63,864 nucleotides of DNA from the NCBI GenBank assembly GCA_007026445.1, contig VDMD01000124.1, positions 1-63,864 on the forward strand, written 5' to 3'. Shown in pieces: positions 1 to 10,876 of this stretch. Source of the DNA: Schizophyllum amplum (Eukaryota > Basidiomycota > Agaricomycetes > Agaricales > Schizophyllaceae). A program made the translations under genes and the position numbers. The stretch's first letter is position 1. Every line of letters starts with the position of its first letter. The notes under the pieces were generated by a model. The model saw only the letters and a program-made list of their open reading frames with translations. It was not told the DNA's origin and made no database searches.

Positions 1-1507
1 GTCCAGCTCCCTGAGACCGAGACGTCGTCTTTCATGGAATCCACGGCGACCTCGCCCCAGATGACAAACCGCGGGTCATCTCGTGGTGCAGCAGTATCGT
101 CGGTGGACAGCGACATCTTGACAGTAACTGTCGAGTCCTCTTGCTCCGCTGCCGAAAGCTTGTCCAGCTGCGGTAGACCGGTATGTCTGTAGCACGTCGA
201 AGACATCTGTCGAGTAACGCGAAAGCAAAGTGGGCTCCTCCAAGGGCTCAGCCACTTCCTCTTCTCTAGAGGTGGAGGCGGCGGCGTCTCGGCTTCCGTT
301 TCAGTCTCGTGGATCGTGGGGGCCGAAGTCGAACAGCAGAGGGTGGTCGCTCGCCATCGTACTCAAGGTCTGAACGGACGTCGTCTTGCCGTGCAGTCAT
401 GACGGACTCGAACGATTGCATCTCTCGCAGGAATCTAGGTGCAGGAAGGTACGGTGGAGGTTGCCTGGGTGATGGGGAATCGAACGCAACGCCCTGACCG
501 AAAGGGGAGGTGATGACCAGCGGCGATAGAAGGGAGGATGAGGAGGAGTGGTTGGAGTTGATGAGGCCCAGGGCCGGCTGCGAGAAGTTCATGACATCTG
601 CGAACATGTCTCGCGACTTCTGCGATCCCGTCGACTCGGTGCTGGGTAGGCGTAGCATATCTGCCGCAGTGACACTGTGGGAATGCCCCCGCCCCGACGG
701 CGGTCGCGACCCGGACGCCGTCGAACTGATCATGTCTGGGATGGAGCGCGTCTTGCGCAGCTTCTTGGGTGCGCCTGACGCGGTCGGGTTGGGTCGAGTG
801 CTAGTACTCTTGTTGAACATCGACGGATTGAGGAGTGTGTGAACGCTCATGCGCGATCGGCGCTTGCTGCGACCGCTGAAGGACTGATCGCGCGGACGGG
901 CTTCGAGGACAGACTGGTTGGCCTCGGGAAATGCTGCTTGTGCGAGCCTCCGCTTCGACGCCGGAGGTCGCCGGTGCAGACATGTCTCTGTACCTGCGCC
1001 ATGGTCAGCGTCAAAGATGTGGCTGACAGGCCTGGTAGCGCACCCGACGCGGTAGGTCCACCTCCCATGTTGATTCACAAAGCCGGTGATCGCGAAGGGA
1101 GAACGCAGGTCCTTGCCAACTCCGAGTCTCTGATCGTAGATGCGCTTCAGCTGGTGGGCCGCGGCACCTGACGGGGTTTCGACGAAGCTGCCGTCCGCTG
1201 GATATAATGAGTCAAGACGTGTCGCCGAGCCTCCTGAAGCGGAACACGTACGTGCAATGCTCACGTCCGCCTTCTTGATCTCTGGTGGCAGCGAGTCCAG
1301 TGACCATACGGCTTCATCTGCCGGATCGGGAAGAGAGAAGGACGCTCTTGATCTGTTGGTCGAGGGCGTGGGGATGGGAAGAACGAAGGCACTGGAGGAC
1401 GAGCTGGCGTCGGACGACGCAGAGGGTGATTGCAGGCCGCTGTTCGTGTCGAGCGCCTGCGGGGTTTCCGGACGCGCCTCGTCGGCGTCATGTGGAGGAG
1501 AAGACAT
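1..1507 (-). CDS. Unknown Ser/Pro-rich protein, C-terminal part beyond window
   Basis: The gene starts at the ATG at 1507 (a longer frame back to 1525 uses GTG) and runs off the left edge. The first exon is a long Ser/Pro-rich, low-complexity region. It contains a conserved-looking block (residues about 120-160, GxFVETPSGAAAHQLKRIYD followed by a SPFAITGFVNQHGRWTYRVG-like stretch), a basic KRRSRMS segment and a REMQSFES segment. Near 235-1 the same strand encodes an acidic lead-in, then YSTDVFDVLQTYR, then GLPQLDKL and DDPRFVIWGEV in a different frame. An intron probably lies around 332-236 (GTACGA donor, CTCTAG acceptor). The switch between DVLQTYR and GLPQLDKL at about 180 has no room for an intron and looks like a one-base indel. 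I do not recognise the family; conserved blocks between disordered linkers suggest a regulatory or scaffold protein. Function is not assigned. Confidence 0.6.
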
Positions 1508-1839
1508 AAGGACGGTAGTATACACGTTGACGGTCGTTTAGAGCGACATGAGGAGCAGCTTATTGATACACTTGCAGCAGAATATGGTGAACGTGAAGGT
1601 GAAGTACAACTTCAAAGTCCACCGTGATGCTCAGTCACTTTGTAGCACGTGCGTCCCTGCCAAAGATTACAGTGCTGAGTGCACCGTCGCGTGCGGCGTC
1701 AATGTGAACGGAAGCAAAATGTGCCCGAAGGTAGGGGAATATCCTGCTGTATCTCATTAGACTGGCAGAACAGTGACCAGGAGGGTCGAAGGTGGGAAGC
1801 ATCCGGCTTACGGTCGAGTCAGAAAGGCTCGAGTCTTTA
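1508..1839. other. Intergenic, 5' flank of the first gene
   Basis: This stretch lies between the ATG of the leftmost minus-strand gene and the foldback element. Short open frames are present on both strands but none has coding character. It presumably carries the minus-strand promoter. I see no clear TATA box. Confidence 0.6.
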
Positions 1840-2374
1840 AGAGTCAGACCAGACATCTTACCAAGTAAATCCTGCGCCCAGGTAAATGCCCAAAAAGGAA
1901 GGGGCAAGTAAGTCGCGTCGCGGTCGGCATCCGCCGAGTGACCGCGTTACATCGGGTGATCGCGCGGGAAAGGCGGGTAGCGAGCGGGCCGCGTCGGGCG
2001 ACGTCGGAGACAACGTTGGCGTCGATGCCGGCGACGCGGAGCACGCTCCCCATACAGCGCTGCTGAAGCTGCTACCGATATGTTGCATTTGGTGCTATTT
2101 ATACGGCTCAAATGTAGATATGCAAGCTATCCGATGTTGTCGACACCGTTTGAGAAGCGCCCCCGCGTCATTGAGAACAACGCCGGCGTCGACTCTGACG
2201 TCGCCCGACGTCGCCCGCTCGCTACTCGCCTTTCCCGCCGCGATCACCCGATGTAACGCGGTCACTCGGCGGATGCCGACTACGACGCGATTTACTTGCT
2301 CCTTCCTTTTCGGGTATTTACCAGGTATTTACCTGGGAGCGGGATTTACTTGGTAAGATGTCTGGTCTGACTCT
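1840..2374. mobile_element. Foldback (MITE-like) element with long terminal inverted repeats
   Basis: The outer ends read AGAGTCAGACCAGACATCTT on the left and its exact reverse complement on the right. Similarity continues inward for roughly 180-200 bp (left arm about 1840-2035, right arm about 2180-2374), with substitutions and an extra GGTAAATACCT-type duplication of about 11 bp in the right arm. The centre (about 2040-2170) is unrelated, AT-richer sequence. No transposase or other coding region fits inside; the overlapping ORFs on both strands are by-products of the inverted repeat. I could not find a convincing target-site duplication (left flank CTTTA, right flank AAAAG). The structure is that of a non-autonomous foldback element, and arm divergence of roughly 10-15% suggests an old insertion. 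It sits between two divergent genes, just upstream of the plus-strand core promoter. Confidence 0.75.
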
Positions 2375-2399
2375 AAAAGCGTTCTGAAAGGTGAATGAA

Positions 2400-2405
2400 T
2401 ATAAA
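2400..2405 (+). promoter_or_regulatory. Putative TATA box
   Basis: TATAAA lies about 70 bp upstream of the ATG at 2472 and only about 26 bp beyond the right end of the foldback element. Spacing suits a fungal core promoter for the coiled-coil gene. Confidence 0.4.
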
Positions 2406-2471
2406 GCTCCCGTGCGACTCGCCCTTGGTTCCCACCGTCACTCTGCAAAGTTCTCCTCTCTTGTCATCTCT

Positions 2472-4455
2472 ATGGTCAACCTGAGAAAACGATATCGAGA
2501 GGACGATGGGACTGGCCAAGTACGCGTGAAGCGTCGCGAGACTTCGAGTCCGTCCCCCAATAATGGAGAGATCGTATCCCTTTGTGCGTCGCTGTCCCTT
2601 GCTCCCCAGAACCGAAGGACTTACATCTCTTATAGCCGAAGACATGCAGCCCAAGTTCAAGCCGCGACCTGATTGGTACTATCGCGACGAACTGACATTC
2701 TGCACCGCTGCAAGCCACCCCCAATATAGTTCCCCTTCTGACATAGTCCACTTCCTCAAAACAAAGGCCATATCCGCAGAATATCACAAGACAAAGCCGC
2801 GCGCCCTAAGCCGCCTCATTCTCCGTCTTCCGAATGGTGAAAGCGCCGTCCTGCCGGTCGTGTACTGTCCCCCGTCATATTTCTCTCTCACTTCCTCTGG
2901 GGATGCATCTGGTCCGTGCTCACGCGCGGAGAGCTCTGGCAGGATCACATGCACAGCCTCCTCCACATCGCGAGGCTACTTTACAAGCTGCGCAAAGCCG
3001 CTACCAATGGAGCACCCCTGCACGACCCCGCCGCAGGGAAAGACATATCGTCCTGGCGCTACGCGCCCTTCGACAGAGCGGTCCAGCGCATGACCAGTGA
3101 CGGATTCTTGCTCCCTGTCGACGGCGACTACGGCGACCGCTACAACAAGGCGTTCTGGGAACGCTATCAGGATACGAGATACAAGGAAGGCATTGAGCAC
3201 CGTAGGTCTTCAAGTCCATCAGGCACCTTCGTATTGTATACTGACCGTCTTCATAGGACCGTGGATGGAGAAAATCTTTGCCGGGAAGTTTGAGGGCTTT
3301 CCTCGGTTGGATGCGAAAGAAGAACTGTATTCATTTGATGCCGCCGCGTACGCGGAGTGCCTACAAATGTCACCTACCGGCCCCGTCTGGGAGCCTGTGA
3401 GTGCAGCAGGACGCCAAGTCACCGCGCGCTTACAGGAGAGGTACAAGGACATGATGGCCAATATGGCCCTTCTGACAGAGGCCGCGGACGCGACGATGTC
3501 CACACGACCGTCTACGCCCGATACTGCGGTCCCTGCTGTCCCAGAGGAGCTTGCGACCACGTTCGCTAGAGGCATGACCATCGCAGCGGAAGATCACGAC
3601 ATTAAACCTCCGATCGACGGGTCGAGCGAGCCTCCCTCGTCTCCCGTAGGCGATCCCACACCGCGCCGTCCCGCTCATGCTTCGCGCGTATCTTCTGGTA
3701 AAGGGCGTGCTTTCGCACTGCAGTTGCGAACATCGGCCTCGCCAGAAATGGCTCCTGTGGCTTCCACATCATCGCAGCCTCAACAACCATCCCCGCTGGT
3801 ACTGCGATCCTCCACGTCCCCTCCACCTCAAGAGAGCGCCATGCCTGGTCCATCCTCGGCGCATGAGCCCTACTCTCCTCACCGCTCTCCGTCTGCCCAT
3901 CGAGCCCCGTCCCCACGGCGCGTGCAGTCTCCACGCAATGTTCCTTGTCCGCAGACTGCCGCACTCCAGAAAGATAACGCCCGGCTGCGCGCGGAGAACG
4001 CGCAACTACAGGCGACAGTTGCCGAACACGCACAGTATCGCGTGCTTTCCAACGCTTTCGCCGAGAACGCGAAACAGGAAAGAGAGGCGGGGCGCGAGCG
4101 GGAGGCTCGCCATGCCGCGGAGAGCGCCCAGCTTCGGCGCGAAGCCGCAGAGCGGGAGGGTCGACTTGTGGGGGAGGCTCGGCGCGAGGCTGCGGTGCGC
4201 GAGACCAGGCATACGGAGGAGCGGCGTGAGGCGGCGCAGCGGGAGACAACGCTCCGCCAGGAGGCGCACGAGCGGGAAGCGCGCTTGATTGTGGAGTGCC
4301 GGGAGCTCAGGGCGGAGCTCGACGCGAAGTCGCAGTTGCTGGCGCAGTGTGGTTTAAAGCTGGGGCAGGAGCTGGCTGTAAGTGGTGAACTTCGCGGACG
4401 GGTGAATACGCTGCAGACGCGGCTGGACGACGTAGTGAAGGCCGCGGGGATGTGA
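2472..4455 (+). CDS. Unknown protein with C-terminal coiled coil
   Basis: The protein has three parts: a conserved-looking N-terminal region rich in Trp/Tyr (begins MQPKFKPRPDWYYRDELTF after the N-terminal exon), a Pro/Ser-rich linker (about 3600-3950), and a long charged coiled coil from ALQKDNARLRAENAQL to the stop (about 3960-4455), with repeated Glu/Arg/Ala heptads. The intron 3202-3256 (GTAGGT...CATAG) is well supported because it joins GIEHR to PWMEKIFAG in frame. A second intron 2860-2942 joins LPV to DHMHSLL. The N-terminus is uncertain: an ATG at 2472 is followed by a candidate intron near 2574-2635 that does not keep frame perfectly, and ATGs at 2563 or 2644 are alternatives. No known domain recognised. 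The coiled coil suggests an oligomeric or structural role (inference). Confidence 0.65.
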
Positions 4456-4851
4456 TGATGTGATGACGGGAGGTAAATTCCACTGACCATTTAACTTGTA
4501 AGTAATAATAGGTACTGCTTGACTAGTCTGTAGCTGTACTGAAAGTTGTATGTGTACCTTGTATACCAGTGATTCGTGAATTGTGGCCACTGTGACAGCA
4601 TCATTGTTGTCCGATCTTTGTCGTTTACAGAGATACCTGAAGGTGCTGCACTGCTTACTGGTAAATCCACGGCCACCTAACGCAAAAATGATTCGTCGAG
4701 AGGTACCGGTAATGGGAAGAGCGACGACGATATTGGAGAAGGCGGGCCGGGGCCCGGACGTTCGTGAATCGACAAAGACTCAACAAAGACTTCCAAGAAA
4801 GGAAGCTGCCCCGACGCGTCGCGTCGCGACTCGCGCTTGCCCTCCACCGTC
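4456..4851. other. Intergenic
   Basis: This is the 3' flank of the coiled-coil gene and 5' flank of ASF1. Only short, non-coding-like ORFs occur. No repeat or clear promoter motif was seen. Confidence 0.6.
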
Positions 4852-5574
4852 ATGTCCATTGTCACCATACGAGTAAGTGCTGCCCCCGCCGCATATCTGG
4901 CCTTGCTCAAAGATATCCCAGAACGTCGAATTTCTCAACAACCCCGCGAAGTTCTCCGATGCATATCGGTTTCGCGTCACCTTTGACTGCATCGCACACT
5001 TGCAAGACGGTATGTGGGCCACCGCACGCGCGCACGCGCCCTCTCACACCCTCCCAGACTTAGAATGGCGCCTTATATACGTGTCATCACCAGGAAATGA
5101 GGATCTTGATCAGGAACTTGACGACTGCCTAGTCGGACCCGTGCCCATGGGCGTGAACTCCTTCGAATTCGAGGGCTCCCCACCCGACCCCTCCAAGATC
5201 CCAAAGGAAGACGTGCTTGGCGTCGCAGCCCTCATCCTCACCGGCTCCTACAAGGATCAGGAGTTCGTGCGCGTGGGATACTACCAGAACACGGAGTACG
5301 ACAATGAGGAGATGAAAGAGACGCCGCCGGAGAAGATTATGTTCGAGCGCCTGGTGCGCGACATCAGCTCGAAGCCGCGCGTGACGCGCTTTCAGATCAA
5401 GTGGTGCGTGGTCGGTGCTGGGACGCGAACCAGAGCTGACCTTTGTGCAGGGATGTGGCGCCGCCAACCACTGGACGGGCGGCTGCAGGGGCAGCGACGT
5501 CGGCAGCAGTACCCTCCGCGAACGATCTCGACACCGACGAATCCTCTCCTGCACCAAATGGCACGGCTCCATAG
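4852..5574 (+). CDS. ASF1: Histone chaperone ASF1
   Basis: Four exons (4852-4872, 4922-5009, 5058-5403, 5451-5574) sum to 579 nt, giving 192 residues. The first 155 or so residues match the Asf1 immunoglobulin-like core throughout: MSIVTIRNVEFLNN, FRVTFDCIAHLQDDLEWRLI, the LVGPVPMGVNSFEF strand, ILTGSYKDQEFVRVGYYQN and the closing PRVTRFQIKW. The conserved acidic/hydrophobic surface that binds the H3 helix is present, as far as can be read. The short C-terminal tail is Ala/Ser/Thr-rich and ends with acidic residues, as in other fungi, though shorter than in yeast. ASF1 is known to hand H3-H4 dimers to CAF-1 and HIRA during replication-coupled and replication-independent nucleosome assembly, acting in the nucleus. 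The first exon is only 21 nt. All introns have GT-AG ends and are 48-50 nt long. The ATG is fixed by the start of the first beta strand. Confidence 0.96.
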
Positions 5575-6227
5575 CTCGATACCGTGGCTCCCTAGTTCAT
5601 GCACCTGTATCCTCCTGGCGTCATCACTGTATACCTGTTCCGTGTTTTTCACACTCTCGCGCAGTCCCTCAAGGAATCCACTCTCAAGCATCAATCCGCT
5701 CTTGCCATAGCCTAGCCCCTCGAAACTCGTCTGTCTGCTCACGTAGGTCGACGTTAGTCTTGCAAGACGAGCACTCTTGAGGGTGATGCGGACTCGTCTC
5801 TCTACAAGTGGACAACTTTACGGACAGTGTCGCTGCACCGCTCGAAGAACCAGATGAACACGGTGCGCGAGAAAAAGACAAAGGTTGACCAAGGCTGTTG
5901 GACTTAATCTACCGTAGGTTTACCGAAGGCGGTTCTCATCTCGTGACTCCAAGTGTGTCCTTTTCAAGTCATCGCACGAAACCCACCAGAAATTTTAGCA
6001 TGTCAGTGCCTCTTCGCTGTCGCACCGTCACATCAGGCCATGGAGACACTGAGCGGTCGCCGGTACCTCCGTCTGTTAACTGCGAATGAGTCACGGTGGC
6101 GCACTGACAGTCAAATCAGCTTGCTCGGAGTCTCGTCTGCGTATATAAACCGTGACCAACCACAGCTACCTTATTACTTCAGCTCCCTGCTCAATCTTTC
6201 TGCGAGACATTCTAATTACCAGCGACC
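5575..6227. other. Intergenic
   Basis: This holds the ASF1 3' flank and the promoter of the next gene. Short ORFs have no coding character. A TATA box is listed separately; nothing else was recognised. Confidence 0.6.
6142..6149 (+). promoter_or_regulatory. TATA box
   Basis: TATATAAA lies 79 bp upstream of the ATG at 6228, followed by pyrimidine-rich sequence (CTTTCTGCG) typical of a fungal transcription start region. Confidence 0.55.
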
Positions 6228-6998
6228 ATGACGCGCTCCAAGAACAACGACTCCCCGTACAAGCAACTGAAGAAGGTGCGCTATATTACCCTGTCTTCGT
6301 ATCACCCCGCACGTGTTTCTGACCACACATCCCCTCCAGAACATCCGCGCCGAGGCCGTTAAGGCAGGCATCAACTACGCGGAAGCGATAGATAGGCGCA
6401 ACGCGTGCAAGGAAACGCAGAAGGTGCGTAGTTCCATGCGTTCTCCGCCTTCGACCCATCCTATTCCTCCCGTTCGAAAACCGCTAACACCCGCCTGCTT
6501 ACAGATTGACCTCTCTCGCGGACTCTCGCGACGCAACCCGGGGCGCATGGACGGCTTCCAGTGGCGCGGCTCGACTTTTATTCCTCCGCAGAGGGTCGAC
6601 AACGGCGACTTCTCTGCAGACTGCAGCACCGACGTTGCCGCAGAGCGTGACGCGAACCTCGGCGGCGAAGGCGCTGAGCCGCGGCAGGCGCATGTTGTGT
6701 GCTTGATGGATCTCGCTAGGCCGGCGAAGCGGAAAGGTGGGTTGTTCTGTTACGAATGGCGGCACTGTCGCGGATGGTCGTTGTAGACTTTGCTGACGGT
6801 TTTGTTGCAGTGAGGAAGACCCAGTTCGAGTTCGTCAGCCGACCAAAGGCAGTGATCGCTTTGTCCGAATGCGATGAGGCGGAGTCCGTCTTTGATGAGT
6901 GGGACGTACTGGAGGATGACCTGTACGATTCCGAGGCTAGCGTAGAGGACGACGAGATGCCGCCGAAGAGGCAGTACGCAGAGGTCATGAAGACATGA
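6228..6998 (+). CDS. Small unknown protein, basic N-terminus and acidic C-terminus
   Basis: Four exons (6228-6275, 6340-6423, 6505-6736, 6811-6998) total 552 nt, giving 183 residues, with every junction in frame and GT-AG introns of about 64-81 nt. The N-terminal 45 residues are basic and probably helical (MTRSKNNDSPYKQLKK, then NIRAEAVKAGINYAEAIDRR). The last 40 are acidic (ESVFDEWDVLEDDLYDSEAS). No signal peptide, membrane segment or known domain was seen. It is preceded by a good TATA box, which suggests regulated or strong expression. Function unknown. Opposite charge at the two ends is consistent with a nucleic-acid- or histone-binding adaptor, but that is only a guess. Confidence 0.7.
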
Positions 6999-7391
6999 TG
7001 CGGAGGGGCTCTTCCATTCCCCTACATAGATTATAGCTAGGACTTTAGATACCCTTTCTGCTGTACCTGGATGGTGAGAGCATGCTAGCGACCGTCGAGA
7101 TTTTTGGCCGAGAAACTTCCCGTACGAGAACAATAGCTTCCAAATTCGCAACTTTCCCACGCCATTTTCGACTCATTATGCTCTTCGCGTGCGTTCTGTC
7201 ATCCCCCATCACCCCACCACCTCCTCTCGGCTCTCCTCGCCTGCGCTCAGCACTTGGTTAGCCCCTCATCGGCACACTTTGCATCGCGCCACACACGCGA
7301 CACGAGTCATCTTCATCGGCGTTGTTGGCGCTGGTTGGTAAACTTGCCCTGAACACACAGATCGTTCTCGATCTTATATCGCCCCCTCACC
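6999..7391. other. Intergenic
   Basis: This is the 3' flank of the small unknown gene and 5' flank of the eIF2-gamma gene. A CT-rich stretch at about 7195-7245 resembles the pyrimidine tracts found in promoters of highly expressed fungal genes. No other feature. Confidence 0.55.
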
Positions 7392-9089
7392 ATGCCTGGC
7401 GACGAGACACTACAAAAGCCCCACGAGGAGGAGTCTGACTCCGATGACGAGGAGGAAGAGACGTTCCCGAAATTCGACGTCGATGCGACGACATTGACAC
7501 CGCTGACGCCTGAGGTTATCTCGAAGCAGGTGCGTCCTCAGCACTGAATCCCCAGTCTTGGAGCTAATGAGAAGGCGGATAGGCAACGATCAACTTGGGT
7601 ACGCTTGCTGCCGTTGTCCCGTATGCAGTCGCTCACGGCACTTAGGAACCATCGGCCACGTCGCTCACGGCAAATCGACCGTCGTAAAGGCCATCTCTGG
7701 CGTGCAGACCGTTCGCTTCAAGAACGAGCTCGTCCGCAACATTACCATCAAGCTCGGCTACGCGAACGCAAAAGTGCGTGGCGCGTTTCCCCGTGTCTCC
7801 CTCTCCCCGATCGTTCAACCCCGCTGACCGATCGGTTCACTCCTGCAGATCTACAAGTGCGAGAACGAGGCGTGCCCAAGACCGGGATGCTACCGCTCGT
7901 ACCGCTCGGACAAGGAGGACAACCCGCCATGCGAGCGCCCGGGGTGCGGCCATCGCATGAAGCTCGTCCGGCATGTGTCGTTCGTCGACTGCCCCGGACA
8001 CGATATTCTCATGGCCACTATGCTGAACGGTGCCGCGGTTATGGACGCCGCCCTTCTTCTTGTCGCCGGTAACGAGACGTGCCCGCAGCCGCAGACGTCC
8101 GAGCATCTGGCTGCCGTCGAAATTATGAAGCTCGAGAACATCATCATTCTGCAGAACAAGGTCGATCTCATCAAGGAGGCACAGGCGCTCGAGCACCAAA
8201 AGAGCATCACTGCTTTTGTGAAGGGTTCGTGCACCGTCCATTTCTCTGACCTCAGCTGAACGAAATACGCAGGCACTGTCGCCGAATCGTCACCCATCGT
8301 GCCGATCTCTGCGCAGCTGAAGTACAACATCGACGCCGTCAACGAGTACATCGTGAAGCGCATTCCGATTCCCATCCGCAACTTCACCTCCGAACCGCGA
8401 CTCATCGTCATCCGTTCCTTCGATGTCAACAAGCCCGGCGCGGAGGTCGACGACCTCAAGGGTGGCGTCGCCGGTGGCTCCATTCTGACCGGTGTCCTCC
8501 ATCTCGGGCAGGAGGTCGAAATCCGGCCAGGAATCGTCACCAAGGACGCCGCAGGTCGCAATCGCTGCAAACCTATCTTCAGCCGCATTATGTCCCTGCA
8601 CGCCGAGAACAACCTGCTCAACTTTGCCGTCCCCGGCGGCCTCATTGGTGTCGGCACGCGTATCGACCCGACGCTATGCCGTGCGGATCGGTTGGTGGGC
8701 CAGGTGCTCGGCGCGGTGGGCAAGCTGCCGCAGATCTATTCGGAGCTGGAGATCAGTCTGTTCTTGCTCCGGCGGCTGCTGGGTGTCAAGACGGAGGACA
8801 AGAAGCAGACGAAGGTCACGAAGCTAGTCAAGAACGAGCTGCTGCTCATCAACATCGGCTCAACATCCACGGGCGGTCGTGTGCTGAGCGTGAAGGCGGA
8901 TTTGGCGAAGATCCAGTTGACGTCCCCGGCATGTACAGAGGTGGGCGAGAAGGTCGCTCTGTCGCGCCGTATTGAAAAGCACTGGCGCTTGGTTGGTGAG
9001 TGATATTTTCCATGCCTCAAAGACGGCGCGCTGATATCGCTGCAGGATGGGGTAGCGTACAGAGAGGTACTGTTCTGGAGGTGGACTGA
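7392..9089 (+). CDS. GCD11: Translation initiation factor eIF2 subunit gamma
   Basis: Six exons (7392-7529, 7583-7598, 7646-7773, 7849-8224, 8273-8995, 9046-9089) sum to 1425 nt, giving 474 residues, normal for fungal eIF2-gamma. After an acidic N-terminal tail come the G1 loop GHVAHGKST (residues 55-63), the switch-I region, a zinc knuckle with four cysteines (CENEAC...CERPGC), G3 DCPGH, G4 NKVD, and the two beta-barrel domains ending at [19 protein letters not shown]. The protein is the GTPase core of eIF2. It binds GTP and initiator Met-tRNA and delivers it to the 40S subunit; eIF2B and eIF5 act on it. The second exon is a 16-nt microexon encoding part of ATINLG just before the G1 loop; it is needed to keep the frame. 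The start ATG lies in a good context (CTCACCATGCC). Confidence 0.97.
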
Positions 9090-9508
9090 GTTTACTGTTG
9101 TACGTCCGCGATGTATCTGTGTCAATTGTACTTTCCTCCATGAAAGATGCCGTCAAGTATCAGAGTTCCCCAAAGGTCAGTCTTTTCGTTCTTTTCTTCA
9201 GTCGTAGAAAAACGGCTCGAAACGTAGTGGTACATGATCAAGGGGCGAGTGGAGGACTGGAGGCGCGTCAGTGGTATGGGTGGCAGGTTGATTGCAATTG
9301 AAGGGCGAGTTCATGTTGAGTTCCTGGTGCGGAAGTGCGCCCAGCTCTGACGTCACGGCGCGCGCGCATACGTACGTGTTCGAGCCGCCGCGTCGTGTAC
9401 CATAACTCCCTTGTCCTCTACTTCCATCGTCGTCCGTTTGCAACGCGTATATCCCTTTCTCAAAAGCTTAGAGAAGAAAACTTCAAACACAGCACACAAG
9501 GCGCCACC
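9090..9508. other. Intergenic
   Basis: This lies between the eIF2-gamma gene and the BAP31-like gene. Short ORFs only. No TATA box or repeat was recognised. Confidence 0.55.
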
Positions 9509-10461
9509 ATGACGATCTAGTGCGTGCCGAACGTCCATAGCGTTGAGCTCAGCTAACCGAACTCTTGTGCAGCTATTCCCTCACCTTTATGATGCTGGCG
9601 GCGGAGGTACGTGTCTCTCATAGACCACAGTTGCTTCCACTGGGAGGGATGCTCTCAATTTTTCCACCACCGTCCGATGGGACGAGGCTCGCTAACAAGC
9701 TTTTATTCACAGGTCGCCCTATCCTTCGTCCTCATCGCACCGCTCCCCCACGCAGTGCGCAAGCGTCTCTTTGGCTTCCTTGCCACTAACAAGGTGCGCT
9801 TGTCATACACGCGTTCCGCAGCTCGTGCTAACCCAGCCTTCCGCATTGCCCAGATCGTCTCGAAAGTCGCGTATGGTGTCAAGATCAGCTTCATGTTCGT
9901 GTAGCCCAAGACCTTTCATGCTATGAGCGCTTACCTTTCTGCAGATTCATAGGCATACTCTTCCTTGACGCGCTCCAGCGCATGTTCCGCGTAACTGCCG
10001 AGTCGGACGCGGCAAGGGCAAATGGTGTGCTTTGCCGCTTCGTACTCGCCGTGATATACTCACCTCCCCTTAGGTGGTGGACAAACGCAGGGCGCCGCAT
10101 TCGGTGACGGCGGTCTCGCCGCGCGCAAGTTCTAGTGCGTCACATACCTACCCGCCTCTCAGTCGCGTACTTACCCTCCTTTTCTAGCGCACAACGCAAC
10201 ACCTACTTGACCGGCTTCACTCTGTTCCTCTCCCTCCTCTTGACGCGCACTTTCTACCTCGTCCTCGAGCTCCTGCACGTGCAGGACGAGTACGCGAAGG
10301 CGACGAGCGGGCAGGCGAAGGGCGGCGAGAACGCAGAGGTGAAGAAGCTGAAGGCCGACCTGGAGACGATGCGCAAGCAGAGCCTGCAGCAGCAGAAGGA
10401 GCACGACCGCCTTGCGGATGAGTACAACAAGGCGGTGGGGAGAAGCGCGAAGAAGGATTAG
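9509..10461 (+). CDS. BAP31/Yet-family ER membrane protein
   Basis: Seven exons (9509-9519, 9573-9606, 9713-9793, 9854-9894, 9945-10024, 10074-10134, 10188-10461) add to 582 nt, giving 193 residues. The start is fixed by a strong context (GCGCCACCATG) and by the short first exon, which encodes MTI and two bases of Tyr. The protein has three hydrophobic segments: YSLTFMMLAAEVALSFVLIAPLP, a second around KISFIFIGILFLDALQRMF, and TYLTGFTLFLSLLLTRTFYLVLELL. A C-terminal coiled coil follows (residues about 140-193, EVKKLKADLETMRKQSLQQQ) facing the cytosol. This layout is that of mammalian BAP31 and yeast Yet1/Yet3, which associate with the ER translocon and escort some membrane proteins. Seven exons in under 1 kb is intron-dense even for this genome. 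I do not assign Yet1 versus Yet3. Confidence 0.92.
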
Positions 10462-10876
10462 GGGTCCAGAGATGGAGTAAGTGCGCAGGTGGGATGTGAA
10501 GAGGCTGCTTAACCCTCGGGACGTAGAATGTGGACGATCTCGCAGTCGAATATGTACCCCACACAAGCTCTGTATAGTTGCATATGAATCTTTTCCTCGT
10601 TAGGTCCAGCAAGTGATGTGACGCTAGTACCGGAAGTTCCTCTGGGAAGGCTGCGCCTCTGCGCGACCGCGGCGGAGTCGGACCGCCACGCTGAGGAAGG
10701 CTGAGAATCGTCACATTCCACGTGACTGCTGTAGTCGTGACCAGTCGCGTTGCGAATGCAAGTTCCAACGTCGCTTGGAGTTTCACCACCGTCTGGCTCT
10801 CAGATTGCATTGAAGCTGTAAACCCCCTCCTCTGCTGGTATAGCCCAATGAATGCTGATGATGGATAGTACCGGAA
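10462..10876. other. Intergenic
   Basis: This is the 3' flank of the BAP31-like gene and 5' flank of the F-box gene. Only short ORFs; no motif recognised. Confidence 0.5.

Noticed and set aside
1886..2356. 156-residue plus-strand frame and similar minus-strand frames in the foldback element
   Set aside because: They are the same inverted-repeat sequence read in both directions; low-complexity products with no domain.
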